In this document: one piece after another, positions 32,735 to 41,827 of the stretch
Numbering within the stretch: position 1 is the stretch's first letter
Layout of the letters: every line of letters starts with the position of its first letter
Source: JAFGKK01 sp964521085
GTDB lineage: Bacteria > Chloroflexota > Anaerolineae > Anaerolineales > RBG-16-64-43
DNA length: 64,000 bases
Direction of reading: 5' to 3'
NCBI GenBank assembly: GCA_964521085.1
Contig: CAZFPL010000008.1
Location: forward strand, 33,242-97,241
The notes under the pieces: generated by a model
The model's input: only the letters and a program-made list of their open reading frames with translations
Databases searched by the model: none
Told to the model about the DNA's origin: nothing
Position numbers and translations under genes: made by a program

Positions 32735-34648
32735 TCACCGCATCGCGCGGATGAATTCCTTCGCCGTGGAGAAACGTTCGTTGCGCGGTTTTGCCATCGC
32801 GCGCAGGATTGCCAGGGCGACCTTTTCCGGCAACTCCGGTGAGAATTCCCGCGGATCGGGCGGGGGGGTGTCCAGGTGGGCGATGACCATCGCGCTGGGA
32901 TTTTCCGTCGGGAACGGCAGCCTCCCGGTAAGCATTTCGAATAGCATGACCCCCATCGCGTAGATGTCGGCCCGGCCGTCGATCTCCTCTTCGGCGCGGA
33001 TTTGCTCCGGCGACATGTATTCCACCGTGCCGAACATTCCCCCGCGCGTCGACCGGTCCCCGCCTTCCAGAATCTTGGCGATTCCGAAATCGGTCAGGAT
33101 GGCGCGCTGCAAACGTGCCCCCGACTTGGAGGACGGCCGGTCCACCTTGGCGATCGGTTCGAGCAGCACATTCGACGGCTTCACGTCCCGGTGCACGATT
33201 CCGCGCCCGTGGGCGTAATCCAGCGCCGCGGCCAGGTCGCTCGCAACCCACCAAACCTGCGCCAGGGGAAGTTTCCGGGCCTGGTTCATCCGGTATGCAA
33301 GATCCCGCCCGGGGATGTATTCCATCGCCATGTAATACATTCCGTCGCAGTCGCCGAAATCATAAACCTGCACGATGTTGGGATGCTTAAGCAGGGCGAT
33401 GGCCCGCGCCTCGCGCTCAAACCGCTCGCGAAAATCGCCTTCCTCGGCGAGCCGGGCGGGAAGTATTTTGATCGCCACCGGCCGGTCGAGCCGGATATGG
33501 CGGGCTTTATAAATCTCCGCCATCCCGCCTTTCCCGATCGGTTCGAGCACTTCATACTGCCCCAGCGTGCACCCGATGAGGCTTTTTCCCGGCGAGGCCG
33601 CCGCGATGGGAGAGGATTGCTGCGCCAGAAAATCCGCCCAGGCCTTCGAGGTATAGACGAACTTGCCCTGTACCTGATTAATCAGGCATTTGGATTCCAA
33701 TTCACGCAGGATCGCATTTCCGGATGTGGTGGCGGGCAGACGCTCCGCCGCCTTAGGGATCTCGAGCAGAATCCGTTTCTGTTCCTCGGATAGGTTCCGC
33801 CAGGAATATTCAAAATGCGCCTGCATCTCCTGGGTGGTGCGCCGTTCGATTTCATCCCGGTAGACTGAGAGCGTGAAGGCGTGAAAGCAGGCAATTTGCA
33901 GGATCAGCGGATTCCCACCGGAATATTCGTACAGGAAATTCTGCACTTCGAGCGGAAACGGTTTCCCCGCCCGCTCCGAGGGTTTGAAAATCAAGTCGCG
34001 CGCATCCGACTCCGGAAGCAGTCCGAGGAAGATCGGCGCAAAGATGTTGAAGAACGGGCTGGAGAGGATGTCCTGAGATCGGCCGGAATAGGTCAGTTCG
34101 ATCAGCGGGCTGGCCGACGCGGTCAGGAAGACCAGCTGGAACCGGCCGGCGATGGAACGCAGCGCGTTAAAGAAATTCACGTCGAGCTGGGGATTGGCGC
34201 TCAGCCGTTCGAACTCGTCGAGGATCAGCACCACCTGCAATCCCCGCCGGTTGAGGGCGCGGATCGCGCTTTCGAACGCCAGCCGCGAGGGGGAAAGGCA
34301 GGCGGATTCCAATGCGGGTTCTTCCGGCAATCCGCGCGATTCGACCTCGGCGCGGAGTTCCGCGGCAAACTGCTGAAATACCTCCGTGGCGGATTCGTTC
34401 CCGAGGACCTCGCAATCCAGGTAGCAAACCAGAGTTCCGCCCGCGATACCCAGTTCTTCGGAAACGCGCGGCCGCATCAGGTGGAACAGCAGCGAGGTCT
34501 TCCCGATCTTGCGCGGGCCGACGATGGAAACGGACTGGTTGCCTTTGAGGAAATTGGCGATCTCCCGGAGTTCGTGGTTCCGTCCAAAAAACATCTCTTG
34601 CGACCGGACCGGCCCTCTGGAAAGATATGGATTGGACGGATCAGACAT
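32735..34648 (-). CDS. P-loop ATPase fused to Ser/Thr protein kinase
   Basis: The 637-residue protein begins with an AAA/STAND-like ATPase: NPYLSRGPVRSQEMFFGRNHEL, Walker A GPRKIGKTSLL, Walker B VVLILDEFERLS, sensor-like FLTASASPLIEL, and a winged-helix-like lid to about residue 345. A short linker leads to a complete eukaryotic-type kinase from about residue 365. Its glycine loop is IGKGGMAEIYKA, the ATP Lys is in VAIKILPA, the catalytic loop is HRDVKPSNVLL, the metal Asp is in DFGIAK, and GTVEYMSPEQ follows. No membrane segment or PASTA repeat is present. GTG at 34657 is an alternative start. ATG at 34648 begins with the same S-x-x-NP(Y/F)-x-x-RGPV pattern as the paralogue at 41599. A TATAAT lies at 34683-34678. 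ATP hydrolysis may gate the kinase, which is inference. Confidence 0.85.
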   Translation of the reverse strand: MSDPSNPYLSRGPVRSQEMFFGRNHELREIANFLKGNQSVSIVGPRKIGKTSLLFHLMRPRVSEELGIAGGTLVCYLDCEVLGNESATEVFQQFAAELRAEVESRGLPEEPALESACLSPSRLAFESAIRALNRRGLQVVLILDEFERLSANPQLDVNFFNALRSIAGRFQLVFLTASASPLIELTYSGRSQDILSSPFFNIFAPIFLGLLPESDARDLIFKPSERAGKPFPLEVQNFLYEYSGGNPLILQIACFHAFTLSVYRDEIERRTTQEMQAHFEYSWRNLSEEQKRILLEIPKAAERLPATTSGNAILRELESKCLINQVQGKFVYTSKAWADFLAQQSSPIAAASPGKSLIGCTLGQYEVLEPIGKGGMAEIYKARHIRLDRPVAIKILPARLAEEGDFRERFEREARAIALLKHPNIVQVYDFGDCDGMYYMAMEYIPGRDLAYRMNQARKLPLAQVWWVASDLAAALDYAHGRGIVHRDVKPSNVLLEPIAKVDRPSSKSGARLQRAILTDFGIAKILEGGDRSTRGGMFGTVEYMSPEQIRAEEEIDGRADIYAMGVMLFEMLTGRLPFPTENPSAMVIAHLDTPPPDPREFSPELPEKVALAILRAMAKPRNERFSTAKEFIRAMR

Positions 34649-34748
34649 GGCAGGCACCCATTGCTGAGACTACCGCAATTATAAGAGTATCCTATCCGCC
34701 CGGGTTGTAAAAAAGGGATGCATTTTCTCCCGGAAGTGGAATGGAAGG

Positions 34749-34786
34749 AAAAACCGGCCCCCGGGCTAATCCCCAGGGGCCGGTTT
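34749..34786 (-). terminator. Intrinsic terminator of the bactofilin-like gene
   Basis: AAACCGGCCCC (34751-34761) and GGGGCCGGTTT (34776-34786) form an 11-bp stem. Read on the minus strand it is followed by further T residues. It lies 15 bases after the stop at 34801. Confidence 0.75.
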
Positions 34787-34800
34787 GCATCCAACCGACG

Positions 34801-36207
34801 CTAGGCCTTCACGCTGCGGGTTTGCCACCAGTCGCGGAAGATCATCCAGATCGCTCCCAGGCCGAAGAGGATCACGAAGAAACTCACCAGCGTCCCCAGG
34901 ATCGGCAATGCATCCACGAAGACCATCAGGAGGATGCCGAGGAGCAGGGGCCAGAAGTTGCTGGCGGAGTAGTCCTTGCGGACCAGGCGGAGAATCAGGT
35001 CGCCGATCAGCAACGCAACCACCAGTTTGCTTCCATACTGGGCGATCGCCAGGAACAACGCACCCGAGAGACCGATCGCGGAGAATCCGATCCCGAACAC
35101 TGCGGACATCAGCCCGAACAAGGTCACCACGCCGATCGCCAGGCCAAGCATGAGGATCAGAATGCTGGCCACTACGAGCGCGATTAAACCGGCGATGAGC
35201 ACGACTAAACCCCATCCCAACGAGGGGAGCGGTTTGGCGCGCAGCATTCCGGTGGCGCGGGCCAGGAGCGATGGGATCAACCACACCGCGAGCGCGCCGA
35301 GCAGGACCAGCGTGAGGAATTCGCGGATCACTCCAAACACGTAGCTCATGACCATGCTGCCGAAGTCGATTACGTGAATGTTTTTAATATCCGACCGATC
35401 TGAACCATTCTCGCGCGGCACGTAGTGGTAGACCACGCCGCCTGCGGGAGTGGCTTGGATCCCCGCGGTTTGTTCGACCGCGCTGGTGTACTCCAGTTTC
35501 CCGCCGATGACGGCTTCGGAGGAAATATGCAGCCCGACGGGGATGATTCTGGAGACGTGGCCGAAAGGCATGGAACTCATATACGTGTACGCGGCTCCGG
35601 TATCGTCCTCGGACGGTTCTCCCACATCCACGATGACGTTGCGGCCGATTTTCCCGGTCAGCTCGAAGGCTCCCACACCGGCGCGGACGTCGCGGCCGAT
35701 TTCCCCGGCCAGGATCACCTGGTATCCGGCAGTTGCGATATCGCGGGTCACGGTGGATCCGGATTGCAGGTTGATGCTGAACCCGGCGGCGTACAGGTTG
35801 CTTCCCACGCTAGCTTTCGGTCCCAGCGTAAGTGAGTTGCCGCCGAAGAAGAGGCTGTCCTCCACCCTGCCGTCGACAAGGATTTCCCCGCCCATGGCGA
35901 ACACGTTGCCGTTCACCGTGCCGGTGATATTCACCGTGGATGCGCCGGCGATGACGTCGCCGTTGACCGTTCCGCTGATGGTGACGGTCGACCCGAAGGC
36001 GAGTAGATTTCCGTTCACCGTCCCGGCCATTTCGACGATGTCCTCGGTGAGAATGAGATCGTCATTGACGACCTCATCGGCGCCGACGTTACCGTCTTGG
36101 TCGATTTCCATGGCGCGGGCGGTCTGCACGCTGGCGGCTGCCAGCATAAGGACCATCGAGAACGCCAGAAGAACACGAATTGCGAGAGTACGATTTTTAA
36201 TATTCAT
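34801..36207 (-). CDS. Bactofilin-like polymer-forming membrane protein
   Basis: The 468-residue protein has a signal peptide (VLMLAAASVQTARA) and a bactofilin/polymer-forming-type beta-helix of about 170 residues. The helix is made of the repeated pattern V-x-G-(T/D)-V-x-G-(N/D): VEMAGTVNGNLLAFGSTVTISGTVNGDVIAGASTVNITGTVNG in overlapping turns. A roughly 100-residue middle region follows, then four to six membrane segments from about residue 295 (REFLTLVLLGALAVWLIPSLL and onward). Cytoplasmic bactofilins lack the signal peptide, so here the helix would be outside. The SD AAAGGAGATAACC supports the start. It lies between the kinase fusion and the 1290-residue sensor ATPase, all on the minus strand, and may be their membrane partner. 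Confidence 0.75.
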   Translation of the reverse strand: MNIKNRTLAIRVLLAFSMVLMLAAASVQTARAMEIDQDGNVGADEVVNDDLILTEDIVEMAGTVNGNLLAFGSTVTISGTVNGDVIAGASTVNITGTVNGNVFAMGGEILVDGRVEDSLFFGGNSLTLGPKASVGSNLYAAGFSINLQSGSTVTRDIATAGYQVILAGEIGRDVRAGVGAFELTGKIGRNVIVDVGEPSEDDTGAAYTYMSSMPFGHVSRIIPVGLHISSEAVIGGKLEYTSAVEQTAGIQATPAGGVVYHYVPRENGSDRSDIKNIHVIDFGSMVMSYVFGVIREFLTLVLLGALAVWLIPSLLARATGMLRAKPLPSLGWGLVVLIAGLIALVVASILILMLGLAIGVVTLFGLMSAVFGIGFSAIGLSGALFLAIAQYGSKLVVALLIGDLILRLVRKDYSASNFWPLLLGILLMVFVDALPILGTLVSFFVILFGLGAIWMIFRDWWQTRSVKA

Positions 36208-36251
36208 GGTTATCTCCTTTCAAAAGATACCGTTTGAATTTTCCGGTTTCC

Positions 36252-39200
36252 TTACACCCGGTTTTTCTCCTCGTCGATGATCTGCCGGAGCGATTTGCTT
36301 TTCTCCACCCACATTCCCAAAAGGCCGAGTTTCCATCCGTAGGCTTCGCCGAACGAGAGGTCCGGCCGCTGCACGACGGAGAAGATATCCCGCGCCGCCA
36401 ACCTCTGGAAGGCGCCGATGAACTCCGGCCGCTCCACCGGAGCCCCGCGCCGGGCCAGGTCGTCCGCGGCCTGGACCGGGGTGAGAAACCCCGCGCCGCC
36501 CAGATGACTCATCGCAAAAAGGGCCAGTTTCTGCGCCGGAGTGGATTCCGTCCAAAGGTAGACGAAGTGCGCTTCCCCCACGGTGAGAATTTCCTCCAGC
36601 GAAGTGTTCACGTCGCCCACCGTGACGTAATTGCGGCTCAGCCGGTTGTGGAGATTGACCAGGTTGTGGCAGATCAACTGTAAAAAGTACGGGTGGCCGG
36701 CCGTGACGCGCCAGATCTTCTCCAGCGCCAGATCGTCGTATTGCATGCCGCCGCCCGCGACGGGTTCCTGAATCAGCCGCATGGCTTCGTCGCGGGTCAG
36801 GAATCCGATATGGCGGTACAGGCTGATGTTGAACAGCACATTCCAATAATCCGAAGCCAGTTCCTCCAGACGGTGCGTTCCGCAAAAAATTACGCTTAGA
36901 TTCTCCGAATGCTGGATCAGGTGCCGCAGGAACGGAAATACCGCCGCATCGAGCGTTCCACGCCGCACCGACGATTCCAATTCTTCGAACTCGTCGAGCA
37001 GCAGGAGCAAGGGGCGCGCACCGAGAACCCGCCGCACTTCCGTAAGAAAACCCCGCTCGAAGAAGGAGGTCGGGTTCTCCGCATATTCATCAAGGTCGGG
37101 CGGGGTGATCCCCAATCCCCGATCTTCCATGGCATACGCGATCTCCGAGGCGATCGAGTGCAGGAAGGCCGGCATTCCGGGATCCAATCCAAGCGCCTGC
37201 CCGTCCAGATACACCGGCAAGAATCCCTCCCCCAACCGAAGCGGCAATTGTTTAAGGAGCGAGGATTTGCCCGTTCGGCGCTGCCCGATCAGCACCAGGT
37301 TGTTGCGGTGCGCGGCCGTGAGATGTTCGAGAAGGAAGGTCATCACATCTTCCCGGCCGAAGAAGAGCGGCGATCCCGCGCGCAAGGGAGTGCCGACCAC
37401 GTACGGGTTCGGTATGGTATGAAATTCGCCGGTGGTCTCCAGAAGCTGCACGGCATCCGCGAAGCTTTCGCATTGGTTCGGCCCGCGCGGGTCGGTGTAG
37501 CGGATTTCGAACAGCGCGCGGAAGCGGCGGACTCCCGGTGCGAGTTGCGGACAGACTCGGATTTCGACCTGTGCTTCTTCGCCGGGCCCGAGGTGTTCGA
37601 GGACCGCCGTCTCGTCGATGGGTTTGTATTCGGGCGAGGGAAGCAGGCACACCTCGAGGCGGATCGCCGCGCCGCGGCCGGTGTTGCGCAGGGAAAGCGC
37701 GAGGACGACGACGTCCTCCTGCCAGGTGTGGCGGGTCAGCAGTTCGCAGACGATCTGCGCCCGGGATTGCAATTCGCCCATGGCGCCGGTCACCACCGCC
37801 ATCCAGTGTTCGGCGATGCGGCGGATGATGGGGCTGTCGGCCGCTCCGAGGGCGGTGTGGGCGGAGTGATGCAATCTCCCCAGCCGCTCGATGGCGCCCG
37901 CGAGATAGGCGAGTTTGTCCTGGGCGGTATCGACGCGCTCGAACGCCTGCAGGGAATCCGATGCGGCATGCAGCTCGGACAGCATCGCGTTCAATCCGGA
38001 GAGGAAATCCACTTCGGGCTGCGGTAAATCGACCGCCGCCTTCCAGCCTGCAATCTCGGAGACCGACCGCGCGGCGGTCGCATCCAGGCAGGCGGAATAG
38101 GCCGCCAGTCCTTCGGCGGTGCCGAGCGGAGCTTTACCGGAATCCTTGAGCTGCTGCAATTGGGTGGTGATCGTCCGCAGTGCGACTGGGAGCATCTCGG
38201 GAGAGGTGTGACTCTCCAGGAGATAGCTGTATCCTTCCGCCAAGCGGGCCAGATCGCCTGCCTTGGCGTTCTCCAGAGTGTTTGGAAGGTTGGCAACCAG
38301 TGCCGCGGAATCCGGATTATCACGGGCATCCTGGGTCAGGCGGTGGAATTCCACCAAGGCTTGATCCGGATGAAGCAGAATCCGCTCGGCCGTCGCTTCC
38401 GCGCGCCCCAGCGGCGAGTTCCAGTGCTCGGCCAACTGGCGTTCCATCTCCGCCCGCTGGCGGGTCTCGGTTTGTTTCTCCTCGATCAGCTGCGCCACGC
38501 GGATGGCGGTTCCCGCCTGGTCGGCCAGGCCGAGGAGAAGGGATTGATCTTCGCGGGTGTAATCTTCGCCGGAAAGGCGCGGGCCGAGAGCGAGAATCCC
38601 GACCAGGTCTTTGTGTCCCGTCCGCGGGGCGATCAGCGGGACGAGCAGGGGGAAGGGGACGGCCGAGGATTTGGAGGCAATCCCCCCGCCTTCCAACCGC
38701 TCGAAGATATCCGCCCGCGACGGGAGACTTGGCGTCAGCCCGTCCGGAAACTGGTGCGCATACGCCAACTCGAAGGCACCGCCGGGATTGCAGAGAAAAA
38801 CCGCGCCATACTGGATGTGCAGCAACTCGGTTACCCGCAGGACCAGGGTCCGCTGCAGTTCAGGGAGGTCGAGCAGCGTGCGCAATTCGCGCCCGAATTC
38901 GGTGAACGCCATGCGAAAATCCACTTTCTCACGGTAGAAGCGCCGGTCGATAAAATCCTGCAGCCGGTCGCGGAGCGGGCGGACGAGTGCGGCGATCGCG
39001 AGTGTTGAGGCGACGATGACGAGTTCCGAATTCTGGCCGGTGATGCCGCGGACAATCGCCTGGAAGATGTAGATGCTGAGGAGGTATAACGCGCCGAGCA
39101 ATCCGGTTAAGAGCGTGTAGACAAGCGTCCGGTTGATCAAGAGGTCCACTTCCCAAAGCCGGTAGCGGAGAACGGCGATCATCAGGAAGACCGGGATCAG

Positions 39201-40124
39201 GACCAGGGCGATGGAATACACGGATTGACTGATAACCTGGAATATCAGCCGCGTGGGGCCGGGTTCGCTGAGTGAGGGTGCAAAGGTCGGGAGGAGATAA
39301 TAGAACAGGGAAGCGATCACCGCGATGGCCAGGCTGAATACCACCAGTTTGGTTTGCTGCTTTTCCTGCCGGTTGGAGGAGTGCAGATAGCGGTATACCT
39401 GCGACGCCGCCCCGGCGCCGAAGCCGCCGATCAACATCGAAAGCAGACCAAGCGTGCGCAGCACCTCCACAACTTGTTCGAAGAAATCGGCGGAGATGTC
39501 GGTGCCGAAGAACCAGGCGATGAATCGGGTGCCCGTTTGGAGCGGGGCCAACCAACTGACGGTGCTGATGGCGGAGGTGACCTCCGGGAACACCAGCAGC
39601 GCAGTCAGCCAAATGCCGAGGCCGAACGCCAGTGGCCGCATCCAGGCAGGCGAGAAGCGCGCATTGGGGAAAAGAAAGATGGTCAAAGCCGCGGCGGCGA
39701 TGCCGAAGATCTGCACCGGACGCACCACCCACTGCAGATTGGCGCTTGTACTGAAGGGGAAGACGGTGACGCCGAAGGTGATTAGCGCGAAGGAGACGAG
39801 CAGTGCCATTCCATCATCGCGCTTCGACCAGAAGATCACGACCGAAGCCAGGCCGAAGGCGAGCGCCACGATCAGTTCCATGGAAGACAGGAATACCATG
39901 TAGGCGCGGGGGGGAATTCCCGCCTGGGTAAGAACCTGCATTTCCTCCGCCGGCAGGTCGGGATTAATCCACGCCGAATGGGTGGCGACGGAATAGATCA
40001 CCATCGCGAAAAGCGCAATCGCCAGGACGACCCAGACAATCCGGGCGAGGAAAAGGCGGCGGTTGGCCGTCCGCGAACCCGGATTGAGGAATTCCAATCT
40101 CCGGCGAAAAGATGAGATATTCAT
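36252..40124 (-). CDS. Large membrane/GAF sensor protein with C-terminal P-loop ATPase
   Basis: The 1290-residue protein starts with about eight to ten membrane segments (residues ~20-370), then a GAF-like sensor domain at ~400-545 (LRTLLDLPELQRTLVLRVTELLHIQYGAVFL). A long helical region at ~550-800 and a beta-sandwich-like stretch at ~830-920 (VLALSLRNTGRGAAIRLEVCL) follow. The C-terminal ATPase has IPNPYVVGTPLRAGSPLFFGRED, Walker A GQRRTGKSSLL near residue 970 and Walker B LLLLLDEFEELES. The membrane and GAF parts resemble sensor histidine kinases, but there is no H-box or HATPase domain. The ATPase takes that place. It shares its module with 32735-34648 and 40331-41599. GGAGG precedes the ATG. 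Confidence 0.8.
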   Translation of the reverse strand: MNISSFRRRLEFLNPGSRTANRRLFLARIVWVVLAIALFAMVIYSVATHSAWINPDLPAEEMQVLTQAGIPPRAYMVFLSSMELIVALAFGLASVVIFWSKRDDGMALLVSFALITFGVTVFPFSTSANLQWVVRPVQIFGIAAAALTIFLFPNARFSPAWMRPLAFGLGIWLTALLVFPEVTSAISTVSWLAPLQTGTRFIAWFFGTDISADFFEQVVEVLRTLGLLSMLIGGFGAGAASQVYRYLHSSNRQEKQQTKLVVFSLAIAVIASLFYYLLPTFAPSLSEPGPTRLIFQVISQSVYSIALVLIPVFLMIAVLRYRLWEVDLLINRTLVYTLLTGLLGALYLLSIYIFQAIVRGITGQNSELVIVASTLAIAALVRPLRDRLQDFIDRRFYREKVDFRMAFTEFGRELRTLLDLPELQRTLVLRVTELLHIQYGAVFLCNPGGAFELAYAHQFPDGLTPSLPSRADIFERLEGGGIASKSSAVPFPLLVPLIAPRTGHKDLVGILALGPRLSGEDYTREDQSLLLGLADQAGTAIRVAQLIEEKQTETRQRAEMERQLAEHWNSPLGRAEATAERILLHPDQALVEFHRLTQDARDNPDSAALVANLPNTLENAKAGDLARLAEGYSYLLESHTSPEMLPVALRTITTQLQQLKDSGKAPLGTAEGLAAYSACLDATAARSVSEIAGWKAAVDLPQPEVDFLSGLNAMLSELHAASDSLQAFERVDTAQDKLAYLAGAIERLGRLHHSAHTALGAADSPIIRRIAEHWMAVVTGAMGELQSRAQIVCELLTRHTWQEDVVVLALSLRNTGRGAAIRLEVCLLPSPEYKPIDETAVLEHLGPGEEAQVEIRVCPQLAPGVRRFRALFEIRYTDPRGPNQCESFADAVQLLETTGEFHTIPNPYVVGTPLRAGSPLFFGREDVMTFLLEHLTAAHRNNLVLIGQRRTGKSSLLKQLPLRLGEGFLPVYLDGQALGLDPGMPAFLHSIASEIAYAMEDRGLGITPPDLDEYAENPTSFFERGFLTEVRRVLGARPLLLLLDEFEELESSVRRGTLDAAVFPFLRHLIQHSENLSVIFCGTHRLEELASDYWNVLFNISLYRHIGFLTRDEAMRLIQEPVAGGGMQYDDLALEKIWRVTAGHPYFLQLICHNLVNLHNRLSRNYVTVGDVNTSLEEILTVGEAHFVYLWTESTPAQKLALFAMSHLGGAGFLTPVQAADDLARRGAPVERPEFIGAFQRLAARDIFSVVQRPDLSFGEAYGWKLGLLGMWVEKSKSLRQIIDEEKNRV

Positions 40125-40210
40125 ACTGCCTCCAGCATAGTCGGGGATTGAATTCTTCGGTAGGTAGGCGAAGGGGGTGTTGTGTGCCGATTACGGGTCG
40201 ATTGCGGGCC

Positions 40211-40272
40211 CCGGCTAAGTACACGCCGGGGTGACGTGTAAATGATCGTCATGCCGGCGTGTACTTAGCCGG
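40211..40272. repeat. Perfect 19-bp inverted repeat
   Basis: CCGGCTAAGTACACGCCGG (40211-40229) and its exact reverse complement (40254-40272) flank a 24-base spacer that contains TGAC and GTCA steps. It sits in the 206-base gap between the sensor ATPase and the ATPase-regulator gene, where no gene is seen. It looks like a mobile palindromic intergenic repeat and would form a very stable hairpin in RNA. Confidence 0.7.
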
Positions 40273-40330
40273 CATCCACCCCATGCTGGGGGGATGTTCC
40301 TGCTGGGATCATGAGGGGATGACAGGCAAG

Positions 40331-41599
40331 TTAATCGAGCGCAAGCAGGTATCCCTGGCCGCGCCGGTTTACCAGTAATCCGCCCGCATCCCCCAGCGCG
40401 TTGCGCAGTTTCTTGACGACACCCCGGGCTCTTTCGGGATCCAGGGTTCTCTCATCGGGCCACAAGGCGGTTTCGATATCCTGCGGAGTCAGCACACGAC
40501 CGGGTTTTTCCAGGAACACCTTTAAAAGGGAAAACTCGGTGGGGGTCAGATGAACGGGCTGCCCGGAAACGGTCGCTTGGCTGCGCCGCAAATCGATCAG
40601 GAAGGGGCCGCCTTGCAGCAATCCCGGAACCTTCTGGCGGCGGACGAACTGCTCCAGAACCGTCCCGATATATTGACCCCCGCGCGCCAAACCGGCTTCC
40701 GCCAGGCTGGCGCTTTCTCCTCCGATCATCGGCAGCGCCGCAAGATTGTACCGGTCCTCCTCGTCGAGTTCGTTCCAATAATATTGCAGGTGGGGTTCCA
40801 GGTCGGCCAGCATCTGGCGGCGGATTTCCGGAAGCGCATCGGTGGAAATCTCCCCGTCATTATCTGCCGTTTCGAATGCCCGGTATCCAGCAACCTGAAG
40901 GAACAGCGGGTGCGGCCCGGAAAGCGAGAGGATCGGTTCCAGGGCGCGTTCCGCAAACGGCTTTCCGGCTTTGGCGGAGAGCCGGGTCAACAGCTCGCGC
41001 GCCTCCACCTCTTCTAAAAGCCCGAGGTTTACGGGAGCGAAAAAATTAAAGAACGGCGATGAAAGTGTTTCCGGATTGATCCGGCCGAGTTTCCAAAGCG
41101 GGTTCTTCGAGGCGGTGACAAAACGGACCGGGTACTGGGCGGCCAGCCCGCGCAACCGGTTAAACAGCGCGGATCCAAAGCGCGGATTCGACGCAACCAG
41201 TTCAAATTCGTCCAGGAGGATGACCAGACTTCGCCGGTCCCCGGAAAATTCACCGCGGATGTGCTCCAGAAAATCCGAATATGGAACGGCGGCGGATTCC
41301 CCGCCGAGAGAACGGTCGATGGCGCCGTAAAAATCTTCCTCCCCGAGGCCGTCGAGGGTTCCGCCGTCGAGGAGGAGAAATTCCATCTGCTCCGGCGGGC
41401 AGGAATTCGCGGAGGCGACGGCCGAGTTCATCAGGTGCATCAAGAGGGAAGTTTTGCCGATCCGCCGCGGGCCTGAAACCGCCACACTCTGCCCTTTGCG
41501 CAACAAGTCGAACAGGAAGGAGACTTCCCGTTTGCGGCCGAAGAAAAAACCCGGGTCGGAAACCGGACCCCGATGGTAGAAGGGATTACTCTCGGACAT
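40331..41599 (-). CDS. P-loop ATPase with C-terminal OmpR/PhoB-type DNA-binding domain
   Basis: The 422-residue protein has the shared ATPase module at the N-terminus: ESNPFYHRGPVSDPGFFFGRKREV, Walker A GPRRIGKTSLL near residue 42, Walker B LVILLDEFELV, FVTASKNPLWKL and a lid region. It ends with a winged-helix domain from about residue 335: VHLTPTEFSLLKVFLEKPGRVLTPQDIETALWPDE, then RARGVVKKLRNALGD and RRGQGYLLALD. There is no receiver domain, so the ATPase would be the sensor and switch of a one-component DNA-binding regulator. That is inference. An upstream in-frame ATG at 41626 exists. The ATG at 41599 matches the paralogue N-terminus and lies exactly at the +1 expected from TACAAT at 41611-41606. 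Confidence 0.82.
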   Translation of the reverse strand: MSESNPFYHRGPVSDPGFFFGRKREVSFLFDLLRKGQSVAVSGPRRIGKTSLLMHLMNSAVASANSCPPEQMEFLLLDGGTLDGLGEEDFYGAIDRSLGGESAAVPYSDFLEHIRGEFSGDRRSLVILLDEFELVASNPRFGSALFNRLRGLAAQYPVRFVTASKNPLWKLGRINPETLSSPFFNFFAPVNLGLLEEVEARELLTRLSAKAGKPFAERALEPILSLSGPHPLFLQVAGYRAFETADNDGEISTDALPEIRRQMLADLEPHLQYYWNELDEEDRYNLAALPMIGGESASLAEAGLARGGQYIGTVLEQFVRRQKVPGLLQGGPFLIDLRRSQATVSGQPVHLTPTEFSLLKVFLEKPGRVLTPQDIETALWPDERTLDPERARGVVKKLRNALGDAGGLLVNRRGQGYLLALD

Positions 41600-41605
41600 G
41601 TCCCG

Positions 41606-41614
41606 ATTGTAGCA
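41606..41614 (-). promoter_or_regulatory. Extended -10 placing +1 at the ATPase-regulator ATG
   Basis: On the minus strand TGC-TACAAT (41614-41606) is followed by six bases and the ATG at 41599. There is no Shine-Dalgarno. The same layout occurs at pstS, pstB2 and the radical SAM gene. Confidence 0.5.
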
Positions 41615-41827
41615 CGGGCGGCACATATCCGGCGCGGGCTCGGCCGTGTTCTCCGGTCAACGTCCTTTGTGCGACCTTCACCAGGTACCCAACGCGCGAT
41701 CGGAGAAATCCGCCCACGCTTCCATGACCCTTCCGAAATCCCTGGAAAGCGTTAATTTTTATTAAAACGAAAGCAGGGTTAAAATTGAGCTGGATCGACG
41801 CCTGTGGAAGGAACCTTTGGAGGGTGT

